Under the pieces are notes generated by a model. It ran no database searches and was not told the DNA's origin. It saw nothing but the letters and a program-made list of their open reading frames with translations. Positions 44,335 through 53,107 of a stretch of DNA of 64,000 nucleotides are shown piece after piece (within the stretch, counting starts at the first letter, position 1; the number at the start of each line of letters is the position of its first letter). Origin of the DNA: Marinicella litoralis. GTDB lineage: Bacteria > Pseudomonadota > Gammaproteobacteria > Xanthomonadales > Marinicellaceae. The stretch lies in contig NZ_NIHB01000006.1 in NCBI RefSeq assembly GCF_002591915.1, positions 61,769-125,768 of the forward strand, given 5' to 3'. Both the position numbers and the translations under genes were made by a program.

Positions 44335-47073
44335 TCAACCAAAGGCCAAAGATTTCAAGCCTTTAATCACTTGGTTGATCCTCTTTTTGTTGTCTTTGAT
44401 GAATGAAGCATCTGATTTTGGCAGTAACAACCAACTGTCTAATAAATGCTTGGCATGTTCATTGTCCTGAACCCCTTTTTCTCCTGACATGCGCTCTGAA
44501 AGTATTTGAACTTGATAGGCCATGCGTTGTTCCATGAATTGATCTGGGGTGCTTAATCCTGTCAAAAATTCAGCTGCAATTAAATGCTGATTCAAAGAGT
44601 CTGCATTTGATTCTGCAGTGGCTCTTTGATTAAACCAAGCAAGCAAGTTGTCATTTTTTGTGCCTGCGAGCTTATCATTCAAGGATGTTTGATCAATTTC
44701 ACCTTGTTCAAATTGACTGTATATTTGATCAATTTTTTCTTTCAGCTTAAGTTCATCCGTTACCGCTTTATTTTTAATTTTATGTATTTTTTCATCAATT
44801 TGTTGTATCAGTTGATTTAACTCAGCTTGCATGAATTGCCCTGGCTTTTCTAGAGTGTCCCATGCTTTCAAGGTGTCTGCTTTAAAAGCGGCCAATGATT
44901 CAATGTCTTTATTGGATTTAAGGTTTTTTTGTTGTTTTGTTATGAAGTTTTTAACCAACTCTTTTTGTTCTTGTTGTGCTGAATTGAATTCTTCTTTGAC
45001 TTGATTCCTTTGATTAAACAAAGCATCATTGGCTTTACGGAATTTTTTCCACAGTTTACGTTCTGTATATTGCTTTACGATGCCTGCTGACTTCCATTGA
45101 TGTTGAAGGTTTTTTGCGCTTTCAATCGCTTCATTGATATCATCCAACTCCTGTAGAGCTTGTGCTTGCTCAATTAATTTCATTTTTTTAGATTCGGCAA
45201 TTTGATAAAATTCATTGAGTTTTTGATCAATTCTATTGATTGATTTTCTCAGTCTTTTAGCCATTTTACCCCTTTGTTTCGGTGGTAATTGATCCAAGGC
45301 TTTTAATTCTTTGAATCCATCGCGAGTGATTCGCGCCAAGTCACGTTCAGCGGTATTGTCTAAATCACAACTGTCCATTTCATTAATCAACTGGTTGATC
45401 GTTTCCAAACGGTCATTTTGTACTTCACTGCGTTTTTCGAAGAAGGGTTGGGTGGGTTCAAACACGGCTTTTGATACATTTCGAAATTCCTGCCACAATG
45501 CCTGGTTTCTTGATGGGTATTTATCACCTTCTAATTTTTCCATGTCTTCCAATGCATACCATTGGGCATTGGAATCTTTAAGTTTTTTCAAGACGGCGTC
45601 AGGATGGAGCCCTTGGCCATGCATGGCAGCCACAGAATTGATGATTTCTTGTCGGGCTTTGTCATTACTCCACTTTTGCCAATTTCTTAATTCTTTAAGT
45701 CGGCTCCACACCTGATCTAAGTGGTATTTGTTTTGCTTGATAACAGGATGTGAGAATCCAGCCAGTTTCTTCAAACTGGCGATTTCATTGCTTACTACTT
45801 TGGCTTGTGCCAATTGACCGTCTTCAATCAATTGAATGGCTTGGTCTATCAAGGCAACAGCTTTATCAGCAGCTTGATCTCGTTTCATCGCAGATTGGTC
45901 AATTTTTTCTGCAAGCTTGGTGCACAGGTTGTTGAATTGTTCATTCAAGTGACTGAATGCTTCACTGTTTTTGGTGTTCTTTGTGGCCTTTTGCCATTGT
46001 GACTTAAATTGTCTGAGTTGTTGGGGGGTGGCAGTTGGCTTGCTTAATGCGTCATTGATGTCATCGACCACTTTAAACACATGATCAGGAATCTTTTGGT
46101 CTTGTTGAATTTGCTCCCTTAAGGCCAATAACGCTTGGTTGATTCGCTGGTGTTTTGCTTGGTCTTTGGGGTCAATTGATGAAACATCTAATTCGTTCAA
46201 TGATTCAATGGCTTGTTGAATTTTCATCAAAGAATTGAGTTGATTGTGCTCAATGGAGGACTCGATTTCATTCAATTGTATGATGGTTCTTTGTTTTTTT
46301 TGTTTCTGTAGAAATTCTGTTCGGTGGTCAGGGTCGAGAATCATTCTTGCCGCTTCATAGGCGCCTGCAAATCGAAGTTTAAGATTTTCAGGGACTGTAG
46401 ATTCCAAGTTAGTCCATTGTTGGTTGATGGCTGCAAGGTCAATGTCTTTTGAATTTTTACCATGCACCACTGAATCTAATTTTTGACACAATTCGATGGC
46501 TTTTTGTTCCAGTTGTTTGTCATTGCTGGTTCCAAGGCGCTGTTCCAATTGTTTTCGGAGTGCTTTGTTCTTTTTGGTTTTTTCCATCAATCGTTGCAGG
46601 GTGGACGGCTGACTGATATGTTGCAGTATGGCACTTTGAACGGCTGGGTCTCGCTCTTTTAATAACAAATCCCCTAAGAAACCTTGTTGTGTAATTTGGG
46701 CAATCGCCTTAATTTTGATGGAAGTGTTTTTGGCATCTTGAGCAATGGCCTGAATAACTTCTTTGTCATTGATGTGTTGAAATAAATCTTGATATTGATC
46801 GTCTTTATCAGCATTGATGCAGGCAACCAATTTACGCTTGGCCACTGATTTTATTTTTTTACTTTGGTGGGTGTTTACAATGTGATTGATGTCAGTGGGG
46901 TTTGATATTTTGTTGAGTGCAGCCAGTTGGACTTTTTCGCTGACGTCTTCAAACACAATGGTTAATAATTGTCCAGTAAGTTCAGGGTCTTGACTGGTTT
47001 GTATGGCAGTCATTCGGACTTTTTCGTTTGGGCTTTGCCATTTAGGTTTATTGAACCATTTAATAATACTCAT
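44335..47073 (-). CDS. Long DUF349-containing coiled-coil protein
   Basis: A 912-residue, charged and largely helical cytoplasmic protein. HEAT-like short repeats seem to fill the first 190 residues, followed by long coiled-coil stretches and DUF349-type segments such as LQELDDINEAIESAKNLQHQWKSAG with KLWKKFRKANDALFNQR. DUF349 proteins (for example YgiF-unrelated YicH-like annotations vary) have no settled function. It starts on the dusB stop base, so the two are co-transcribed. There is no signal peptide. Confidence 0.82.
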   Translation of the reverse strand: MSIIKWFNKPKWQSPNEKVRMTAIQTSQDPELTGQLLTIVFEDVSEKVQLAALNKISNPTDINHIVNTHQSKKIKSVAKRKLVACINADKDDQYQDLFQHINDKEVIQAIAQDAKNTSIKIKAIAQITQQGFLGDLLLKERDPAVQSAILQHISQPSTLQRLMEKTKKNKALRKQLEQRLGTSNDKQLEQKAIELCQKLDSVVHGKNSKDIDLAAINQQWTNLESTVPENLKLRFAGAYEAARMILDPDHRTEFLQKQKKQRTIIQLNEIESSIEHNQLNSLMKIQQAIESLNELDVSSIDPKDQAKHQRINQALLALREQIQQDQKIPDHVFKVVDDINDALSKPTATPQQLRQFKSQWQKATKNTKNSEAFSHLNEQFNNLCTKLAEKIDQSAMKRDQAADKAVALIDQAIQLIEDGQLAQAKVVSNEIASLKKLAGFSHPVIKQNKYHLDQVWSRLKELRNWQKWSNDKARQEIINSVAAMHGQGLHPDAVLKKLKDSNAQWYALEDMEKLEGDKYPSRNQALWQEFRNVSKAVFEPTQPFFEKRSEVQNDRLETINQLINEMDSCDLDNTAERDLARITRDGFKELKALDQLPPKQRGKMAKRLRKSINRIDQKLNEFYQIAESKKMKLIEQAQALQELDDINEAIESAKNLQHQWKSAGIVKQYTERKLWKKFRKANDALFNQRNQVKEEFNSAQQEQKELVKNFITKQQKNLKSNKDIESLAAFKADTLKAWDTLEKPGQFMQAELNQLIQQIDEKIHKIKNKAVTDELKLKEKIDQIYSQFEQGEIDQTSLNDKLAGTKNDNLLAWFNQRATAESNADSLNQHLIAAEFLTGLSTPDQFMEQRMAYQVQILSERMSGEKGVQDNEHAKHLLDSWLLLPKSDASFIKDNKKRINQVIKGLKSLAFG

Positions 47074-48050
47074 TACGCCACCTGTTTCAGTAAGTTTTGA
47101 TTGATGAACAACAATTGTTCCTCCGCTTGATCAATTTTCATTAATTGGCGGGCCATGTGATCCAACGCTGTGCCAGCAAGAAACCATTTGATGTGTTTTC
47201 GTGCCATGCGATAACCGCGGTCTGGACCATAGAAATCATGTAAATTAACGATGTGTTGATACATGACAGAAAGTATTTCGTTTTGTTGTGGTGCTGCCAC
47301 CACTTCTCGCGTCTCTAAATACTGCCTTATTTGATTGAAAATCCAAGGGTTGCCTTGAGCAGCTCGACCTATCATAATGCCATCGCATTGGGTTTGTTCA
47401 ATGACTGCTAACGCTTTGTGAGGGGTTGTGATGTCCCCGTTGGCGATGACTGGAATGCTGATGTGCTGTTTGACTTCAGCAATTAATCGATAATCAGCAT
47501 CTCCTTGGTATTTTTGTTGTTTGGTTCTGCCATGTATGAACAGGGCTTGGATTCCATTGTTTTCCGCCATCTCAGCAATTTGCAAAATGTTTTGTTGGTC
47601 TGAATCAATTCCCAAACGGGTTTTCAATGTGATTGGAACATCCGTTGAACTCACCACTGCTTGCAAAATGTCATTCACCAAACTTGGGTCTGCCAGTAAA
47701 GCGGAGCCGCATTTTTTCTTGGCCACTTTTTTTTGTGGACAGCCCATATTGATGTCTACGATTTGCGCTCCATGTTGTACATTCATTACTGTTGCAGTTG
47801 CCATTTGATCAGGATCAGATCCGGCTATTTGAACTGCAATCGGTCCAGGTTCTCCGGTGTGGTCCATGCGAAATTGGGTCTTCGCCGTTTTTAATAAAGA
47901 CAAATCACAACTTAACATTTCGGACACTGCATATGAAGCACCCAGACTGCGGCACAACTGACGAAATGGGCGGTCAGTTACGCCCGCCATGGGCGCTAAC
48001 ATCACTGGATGTTCGATGGGGTAGGGGCCAATTGAAAATGCGGGCATCAT
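47073..48050 (-). CDS. dusB: tRNA-dihydrouridine synthase B
   Basis: FMN enzyme that reduces specific uridines in the tRNA D-loop. Seen: APMAGVTDRPFRQLCR, the catalytic Cys in NMGCPQKKVAKKKCGSALL, and IHGRTKQQKYQG. It is 325 residues. In many gammaproteobacteria dusB precedes fis; here it precedes the DUF349 gene instead. Confidence 0.95.
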   Translation of the reverse strand: MMPAFSIGPYPIEHPVMLAPMAGVTDRPFRQLCRSLGASYAVSEMLSCDLSLLKTAKTQFRMDHTGEPGPIAVQIAGSDPDQMATATVMNVQHGAQIVDINMGCPQKKVAKKKCGSALLADPSLVNDILQAVVSSTDVPITLKTRLGIDSDQQNILQIAEMAENNGIQALFIHGRTKQQKYQGDADYRLIAEVKQHISIPVIANGDITTPHKALAVIEQTQCDGIMIGRAAQGNPWIFNQIRQYLETREVVAAPQQNEILSVMYQHIVNLHDFYGPDRGYRMARKHIKWFLAGTALDHMARQLMKIDQAEEQLLFINQNLLKQVA

Positions 48051-48052
48051 CG

Positions 48053-49270
48053 TTAAATCAATTGATTGAATATTTTAAAGCCGCTGACCCAAGTGGCTAT
48101 GGCTGAGCCTACATTGGTCAAAACGAAAATCAATAAGATTCGAGTCACTGGATTTTTCCACCAGCCCTTGAGTTGCATGGCATCAGTTTGTAAGGCTTCA
48201 AAATCATGAACTTTGGGTTTTCTGATCATGGTTTCAACCAACGCAGCAACCATGCCAGCAGCTATGGTTGGGTTCAAGGATGTGAAAGGGGCAGCCAGCA
48301 TGGCAGCAATGATGGTTATGGGATGTGCACCGGCAATCAAAGCACCAATTCCAGACAACACGCCATTATAAATAAACCAAGTTTTAATCATGTCCATACC
48401 CAGTTCTTTGTTGGTGGCAAAGCCCCATGCAAAACCAAACAAGATGATTGCTGTGATCAACCATGGCAATGATTTGAGCCAAATTGATTTTGGGGGTAGG
48501 GTATTGAGTTTGTTGATGGTCTGGTTGGTGTCGATGGGTTCTTGCATGTAATTATGCAAACCTTTCAAGTGGCCTGCACCAATAATCACCAATACATTTT
48601 GAGGTTTGTTTTCAGGATTGTTCTCAACAGCTTGTTGTAATCTGGCTGCCATGAATTGATCGCGTTCGTCTATCAGCGATTTGAACAGTGATTCTGAGTT
48701 TTCTGAGAACTCATTGAAAGTGCTTTCCAGCATGTCCCCTGATTTTAATTTTTCAATTTCTTGTTCGCTGATTTGTTCCTTATCAAAAAAACCACCAAAA
48801 CCGAAAAGTAAATTAACCTTTTCTAAAAAACGCAGGGATCGCCATGTACGTTTCATGGTGATGCCAACACTGCGGTCAATTTTCCATAAAGTTAAGCCAT
48901 GTTCTTGAGCTGATTTGATGGCTTGCTTCATTTCTGCACCTGGCTCAACGCCCAATTGGTCGGCCAATCTTTTTTGATAGGCGCTCATGGCCAAGTTGGT
49001 TGCAATCAAACCAGTTTGCTTGTTTTTTATGATGCTGATCAAATCCATATTCCGGTACCTGTTTTGATCAGTGATGGCTTGGAAACGGATTTCATCTAAT
49101 TCGATGGCAATGGTGTCGAATGATTTGGTGTCAATCAATGACTTGACCACATCTGCACTTTTTTGTGACACATGAGCGGTACCCAGTATCAAAAAGTTGA
49201 CACCACCACATGCAATTGATTGATGAGGTTGTCCTTTGAGTAATTCCGTTAATTGCAGATTGTTATCCAT
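48053..49270 (-). CDS. TraB/PrgY family membrane protein
   Basis: A 405-residue protein of the TraB family, which includes the pheromone-shutdown factor of Enterococcus plasmids and uncharacterised homologues across life. The N-terminal half has LGTAHVSQKSADVV, IAIELDEIRFQA and VLVIIGAGHLKGL, with conserved His and Glu that suggest a metalloprotease-like fold. The C-terminal half has about four membrane segments. ATG 49270 is chosen over GTG 49291. It lies two bases upstream of dusB. The role is unknown. Confidence 0.85.
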   Translation of the reverse strand: MDNNLQLTELLKGQPHQSIACGGVNFLILGTAHVSQKSADVVKSLIDTKSFDTIAIELDEIRFQAITDQNRYRNMDLISIIKNKQTGLIATNLAMSAYQKRLADQLGVEPGAEMKQAIKSAQEHGLTLWKIDRSVGITMKRTWRSLRFLEKVNLLFGFGGFFDKEQISEQEIEKLKSGDMLESTFNEFSENSESLFKSLIDERDQFMAARLQQAVENNPENKPQNVLVIIGAGHLKGLHNYMQEPIDTNQTINKLNTLPPKSIWLKSLPWLITAIILFGFAWGFATNKELGMDMIKTWFIYNGVLSGIGALIAGAHPITIIAAMLAAPFTSLNPTIAAGMVAALVETMIRKPKVHDFEALQTDAMQLKGWWKNPVTRILLIFVLTNVGSAIATWVSGFKIFNQLI

Positions 49271-49418
49271 TGTGGTTAGGTTCCAAGGCACAAAAGTCGG
49301 TTATTTTAACACTATGGAAATGGATTTTTACAACTGTTTGCAGCATCAAGTCAATGCGCATTGATTTTAGTGGCTAAGTGAACGGTTGTGCGGCTTAAAA
49401 AGGGTGGGTGATTATCTC

Positions 49419-49538
49419 AATAACGCAGTTATTGCTGAAGTTTTATTGAGATTAAATAGATCGTGGTAAAAGAATGGCGGAGAGATAGGGATTCGAACCC
49501 TAGGTACGCTATTAACGTACGCTGGTTTTCAAGACCAG
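49419..49538. repeat. Direct repeat copy A, 120 bases
   Basis: Identical, as far as I can see, to 49621-49740, offset by 202 bases. It holds the 3' flank and the 3' two thirds of tRNA-Ser (minus strand). It is part of a tandem duplication. Confidence 0.9.
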
Positions 49539-49619
49539 CCCCGAGATAAACACAATGACGACTTTCACGAAGTGAAAAAAGTCTTTGTAGTGTTCTCGAA
49601 AGGGCGTGCATTCAACCGC
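49475..49619 (-). pseudogene. Broken tRNA-Ser copy with hairpin insertion
   Basis: The copy keeps the 3' part of the tRNA from the CCA end to the anticodon stem (49475-49538), then a 68-base insertion (49539-49606), then 13 bases of the D-arm region (49607-49619). The first 14 or so bases of the 5' end, including the acceptor strand, are missing and replaced by flank. It therefore cannot fold as a tRNA. Confidence 0.8.
49539..49606. repeat. 68-base imperfect palindrome inserted in the tRNA copy
   Basis: It begins CCCCGAGA and has TCTCG and GGG near its end; ACAC pairs with GTGT, and GACTTTCAC pairs with GTGAAAAAAGTC (three bases bulged) around a GAA loop. The whole piece folds into one long hairpin. 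It is absent from the intact tRNA, so it looks like a small inserted element. Confidence 0.7.
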
Positions 49620-49620
49620 G

Positions 49621-49740
49621 AATAACGCAGTTATTGCTGAAGTTTTATTGAGATTAAATAGATCGTGGTAAAAGAATGGCGGAGAGATAGGGATTCGAAC
49701 CCTAGGTACGCTATTAACGTACGCTGGTTTTCAAGACCAG
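49621..49740. repeat. Direct repeat copy B, 120 bases
   Basis: Second copy of the 49419-49538 sequence; this one continues into the complete tRNA-Ser. Confidence 0.9.
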
Positions 49741-49767
49741 TGCATTCAACCGCTCTGCCATCTCTCC
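49677..49767 (-). tRNA. tRNA-Ser (anticodon UGA)
   Basis: A 91-base class II tRNA on the minus strand. The acceptor stem GGAGAGA pairs with TCTCTCC, the discriminator is G, and CCA is encoded. The anticodon arm reads CTGGT-CTTGAAA-ACCAG, giving UGA. The long variable arm (CGTACGTTAATAGCGTAC) and the GGTTCGAATCC T arm are intact. Upstream on the minus strand, GATAAAGT followed by a GC-rich start region may be the -10 area. Confidence 0.96.
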
Positions 49768-49939
49768 GCAGTGGTTGCTCATCAACAAATGAGGATGCGT
49801 ACTTTATCCTATTATAATATTCAAATCCAGATTTTTTTTACCGAAAAAAGTATTTTTTTACCAACTAAAAAATTGACACCTTTTTATTTTTGTTTAAAAC
49901 GGCTAAAATACGCGCTTTCAATTGGTTCTGAGATTTAAT

Positions 49940-50389
49940 ATGACAATAGAAACTGGTGACAAAGCACCTGATTTTTCATTGATTGCAGACAATGGTAAAC
50001 CCTTTAAATTATCTTCTAAACTGAAAGGTAATGCATTATTGGTGTTTTATCCTGGCGACGGTTTGCCTGTATGTAAACAACAACTGTGTGATTATCGAGA
50101 TGGTTTTTCTAAATTTACAGATTTAGGCGTGGATGTGATTGCAATCAGTTCAGATGACTCCGATTACATCAAAACTTTCAAAAAAGAAAATAACTTACCT
50201 TTCACATTACTCAGTGATAAAGAAGGCGAAGTCGCTAAAATGTATGATTCATTTGGCTGGTTTGGCGTGAAGAGATCTGTCTTCTTGGTGGATAAGAACT
50301 TTGAAATCAAATACAAACACATAGAATCGGTTTCAATCTACAGTCGTTCGGTTGAAGAGTTGACTGAAATGGTTAAGCGCAAAGCTTAA
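49940..50389 (+). CDS. Peroxiredoxin, AhpC/TSA (BCP-like) family
   Basis: Thiol peroxidase of 149 residues. The thioredoxin-fold start is GDKAPDFSL, and the active-site region is FYPGDGLPVCKQQLCDYRD, with the peroxidatic Cys at about 45 and a second Cys five residues on, as in BCP. The conserved Thr of the PxxxTxxC motif is Leu here (residue 42), which is unusual. ATG 49940 fits the family N-terminus. The gene lies 170 bases from tRNA-Ser on the opposite strand. A double hairpin terminator follows. Confidence 0.86.
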   Translation: MTIETGDKAPDFSLIADNGKPFKLSSKLKGNALLVFYPGDGLPVCKQQLCDYRDGFSKFTDLGVDVIAISSDDSDYIKTFKKENNLPFTLLSDKEGEVAKMYDSFGWFGVKRSVFLVDKNFEIKYKHIESVSIYSRSVEELTEMVKRKA

Positions 50390-50401
50390 AAAGCATACAA
50401 A

Positions 50402-50453
50402 AACCTGGATCAGGTTATTAAAGGGCTAAAGAGAGATATTTTAGCCCTTTTTT
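50402..50453 (+). terminator. Double hairpin terminator
   Basis: AACCTG-GAT-CAGGTT (50402-50416) is followed by AAAGGGCTAAA (50420-50430) pairing with TTTAGCCCTTT (50440-50450) and a T run. It separates the peroxiredoxin gene from the convergent gene ending at 50452. Confidence 0.85.
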
Positions 50454-50733
50454 ATGTGTCAAAACATTCGTCCAATTTGTTGTTGATTTCATTTTCAATG
50501 ACAGACTTAAAAGGAATCATGAAAAACCCCAATTTGGCATAAATTTCAATGCCATCATCTTTAATCAACAAATTGCCAGTGACTCCAGAGCCGGAAAGCC
50601 TGCATTCAGTCTCAGTGACAAATTCATGCTGTATGGCGTACTTATCTCTCAATGCGTTAAGCATGGTTTGTAAGGTTTGCTTAGAATGATCTATGTGACA
50701 TTCAAGTGGATAAGTGATGTTGATTTCTGACAT
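50452..50733 (-). CDS. Polyhydroxyalkanoic acid system family protein
   Basis: A 93-residue protein that resembles the PHA_gran_rgn family (small proteins often encoded near PHA genes). Seen: KQTLQTMLNALRDKY and KLGFFMIPFKSVIENEIN, the usual conserved segments. No PHA synthase or phasin gene is in the window. It lies three bases after the M56 peptidase gene. Function is uncertain. Confidence 0.7.
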   Translation of the reverse strand: MSEINITYPLECHIDHSKQTLQTMLNALRDKYAIQHEFVTETECRLSGSGVTGNLLIKDDGIEIYAKLGFFMIPFKSVIENEINNKLDECFDT

Positions 50734-50736
50734 ATT

Positions 50737-52530
50737 TTATTTGTTACACGGCGTTGGTTTTCTTACACGGGTACCCGTTTGGGTTAATTCGCAGTTTTTC
50801 TCAACGACATCGCTGATGGCAAAACTGAACATCTGTTGGTAGGTTCTTTGTAGGGTAGAGTGATTCAAAGATTCGGGCTCAAATTTCCACTTTTTTATGG
50901 CTTTAACGACTTCTTGTTCAAACGCCACGTAGTTGTTTTTTTGAGAATTAACTTTGATGTCATAGGCTTTGCCATTGGGTTTTAATCGAAAGGTTGCAAT
51001 GACATCTTGCTCAATTTGATTGTACCAAAAATGTTGTGGATAGGTTGGTGGCAAATATTTTTTCAATACCGGCATGATGGGGTTTTTGTCATCGAAGGAT
51101 GTCAGGGTCAGTACCTGTGATTGAGTTTCATGTGAGCTGGTGCTTGCTTTAATATTTTCAGGTGGTTGGTATGACAATGCTGACAAGTCTATGACTTCAG
51201 GTATGTTGGTTTTCGGAATGACAACTTCATTAGAAGCAACTAAATCTAAATCTGTATCGAACAGGTGATTTTGATCTAAAGATTGTTGTAAATGTACATT
51301 CAAGTCGTTGATCACATCATTAAAGGCATGTTTTTTTGGTTCAACCATAAGAGCTGGTTTGTCTTGGCTGATATCAGAATTTGGTATAGATTTAATCAAT
51401 CTCTTGTTGATTGGTTTTTTAACATTGGGGTAAAAGTTTTGCTGTGAAAGGTTTCTTTTAACCCACTGATTTTGTGTGCTATTCGTTGTTTTCATGGCCG
51501 GAATAAGCAGGTTGTTATCAATCGTTGCAAGCATGGTTTCATTATCCGACATTCTGGGTTGTAATAATAATGTAGTGAGGACAACCAACAGAATAATCGG
51601 CATAAAAATCATCAAGGATGACTGGCTTGACTTGTTTTGCAGCAAAAATTTAACTCGACTCAGCAACATGCCGTCATTGATACCCAAGTGAACACTGTGG
51701 TTCATCTTCATTCCATTGGTGAATGTGGCAATGTTGGTCAGTGCTTTGGCATAAGTAATGGCTTCAGTTTCATGGGCTAGGACCATTTGATCACAACACT
51801 GTTCTCTGACGTGTCGTATGTCATTGTTCATCCACCTAATTCCTGGGTGAAAAAACAACAAAATATCTGCACACAACTGAATGATGTTATGAATAAAATC
51901 ATTTCGCTTTAAGTGACATAACTCATGTTTTATGATGGCTTCAAGCTGTTCTTTGGGTATTTGGCTGATTAAACTCAGTGGTAACAATATGGTTGGTTTG
52001 AAAAAGCCATAAGCCGCAGGTACCATGACTTGCTTGGATACTTTCAATAAGGGTATGGTGGCCAAATCTAATTTAATGGATATATTTTTAACAAATTGTT
52101 TCAGTTGACTGGAAATGTGTGGGTCACACTCATGTCTAATTGATGATAAATTCAACCATGATTTGATCAGTCGGAAACTCAGAAACAATACAGTTAACCC
52201 CCATGCCAAAACAAAATAGGGCAAAGAAATATCGATCATGTAAAAAAACAAATTCTCGGCATTCAGTTGCTGGTACGACTGAATTGATTGGGTGGTTAAT
52301 TCAATGTGGCTGGAAGAGCTGTTGGGGTATGATGCATTGTAGCTATTGAGAATCGGAATGATTAAACTGACCAACACCAAAGACATTCCTGTCCAATATT
52401 TGGCGTGAACTGACTGAATGGATCTGGTGATTACCCAGTACAGCAATGTGATTAATGTGCCTTGCCATAAAAAATGGATCAGCGACCAACCTAATGTGGT
52501 TATTAATAGTTGTGTATCAGCTAAATTCAT
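50737..52530 (-). CDS. BlaR1-like M56 metallopeptidase with TonB-like C-terminus
   Basis: A 597-residue membrane sensor-protease. N-terminal membrane segments surround the M56 domain with the zinc motif KHELCHLKRNDF near residue 205. After a last membrane segment (about residue 310) comes a Pro- and Ser-rich linker, then a TonB C-terminal-like domain (DVIATFRLKPNGKAYDIKV and VVKAIKKWKFEP). BlaR1 has a penicillin-binding sensor there; that domain is missing, so beta-lactam sensing is unlikely. It is paired with a BlaI-type repressor 12 bases upstream. Confidence 0.87.
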   Translation of the reverse strand: MNLADTQLLITTLGWSLIHFLWQGTLITLLYWVITRSIQSVHAKYWTGMSLVLVSLIIPILNSYNASYPNSSSSHIELTTQSIQSYQQLNAENLFFYMIDISLPYFVLAWGLTVLFLSFRLIKSWLNLSSIRHECDPHISSQLKQFVKNISIKLDLATIPLLKVSKQVMVPAAYGFFKPTILLPLSLISQIPKEQLEAIIKHELCHLKRNDFIHNIIQLCADILLFFHPGIRWMNNDIRHVREQCCDQMVLAHETEAITYAKALTNIATFTNGMKMNHSVHLGINDGMLLSRVKFLLQNKSSQSSLMIFMPIILLVVLTTLLLQPRMSDNETMLATIDNNLLIPAMKTTNSTQNQWVKRNLSQQNFYPNVKKPINKRLIKSIPNSDISQDKPALMVEPKKHAFNDVINDLNVHLQQSLDQNHLFDTDLDLVASNEVVIPKTNIPEVIDLSALSYQPPENIKASTSSHETQSQVLTLTSFDDKNPIMPVLKKYLPPTYPQHFWYNQIEQDVIATFRLKPNGKAYDIKVNSQKNNYVAFEQEVVKAIKKWKFEPESLNHSTLQRTYQQMFSFAISDVVEKNCELTQTGTRVRKPTPCNK

Positions 52531-52542
52531 GACCGTATATTC

Positions 52543-52926
52543 TTAACTTTCTTCTTCCGCTTTTTCTAAAATTGCTTTGATTTCATTGATCTCAGATTGT
52601 TTTGTGATGTCAGCGGTCCCCAGTGCTTGTAAAACAAGTGAACTGATAGAGCCACCAAACAACCGGTTTTTCAGATCATCCAACATTTGTTTTTGGGTTT
52701 CTTTTTTACTTAAAGAAGGTTGGTAAATGTGTGCTTTTTGTTCGCTGTTGCGAGATACCAAGCCTTTTTGATGCATAACTTGCAACATTTTCAAGGTTGT
52801 GGTGTAGCTGGTTTTGCCGTTTTTGATGAGTTCCTCATGGATTTGACGAACCGTTGCTGGAGAAATCTGCCACATGATGTTCAGTATGGCTAATTCTGTT
52901 TTGGTTGGTTTTGGTATGTTGATCAT
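52543..52926 (-). CDS. BlaI/MecI/CopY family repressor
   Basis: A 127-residue winged-helix repressor. Seen: PTKTELAILNIMWQISPATVRQIHEEL and TSYTTTLKMLQVMHQKGLV, the DNA-binding part; the C-terminal part is the dimer and cleavage region. It is expected to be cut when the partner M56 protease is activated, derepressing its own operon. A TAGTAGTAGTTTAGTG stretch just in front of the start (around 52927) could be part of an operator, on weak evidence. Confidence 0.92.
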   Translation of the reverse strand: MINIPKPTKTELAILNIMWQISPATVRQIHEELIKNGKTSYTTTLKMLQVMHQKGLVSRNSEQKAHIYQPSLSKKETQKQMLDDLKNRLFGGSISSLVLQALGTADITKQSEINEIKAILEKAEEES

Positions 52927-53107
52927 AGTAGTAGTTTAGTGTTTAACGAAGTTCCTCGTATATTGTATCAGTATTTAATAGAATCTTTCAAGGGAGGTTG
53001 AATTACCTAAAACCGCCACTTAAAAGATGGCATGACAAAGTTCAGAAATGATGTGACCTCTTTGTCACAAAAAGCGCTTCACAAAATTGAATTTTTGTTG
53101 TTGATTG

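Noticed and set aside
45311..46002. Plus-strand frames of up to 134 codons opposite the DUF349 gene
   Set aside because: These are antisense shadows of a long helical gene with a biased codon pattern; no domain is visible.
49475..49619. The broken tRNA-Ser copy as a functional tRNA containing an intron
   Set aside because: The insertion is not in the anticodon loop, is far too short for a group I intron, and the 5' acceptor strand is missing, so no working tRNA could result.
49873..49909. TTGACA and TAAAAT as a promoter for the peroxiredoxin gene
   Set aside because: The spacer is 25 bases, too long; the true -35 is unclear.
53033..53067. TGACAAAG / CTTTGTCA inverted repeat as a terminator for the DUF3108 gene
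   Set aside because: There is no T run on the minus strand; it may be a regulatory site or chance.
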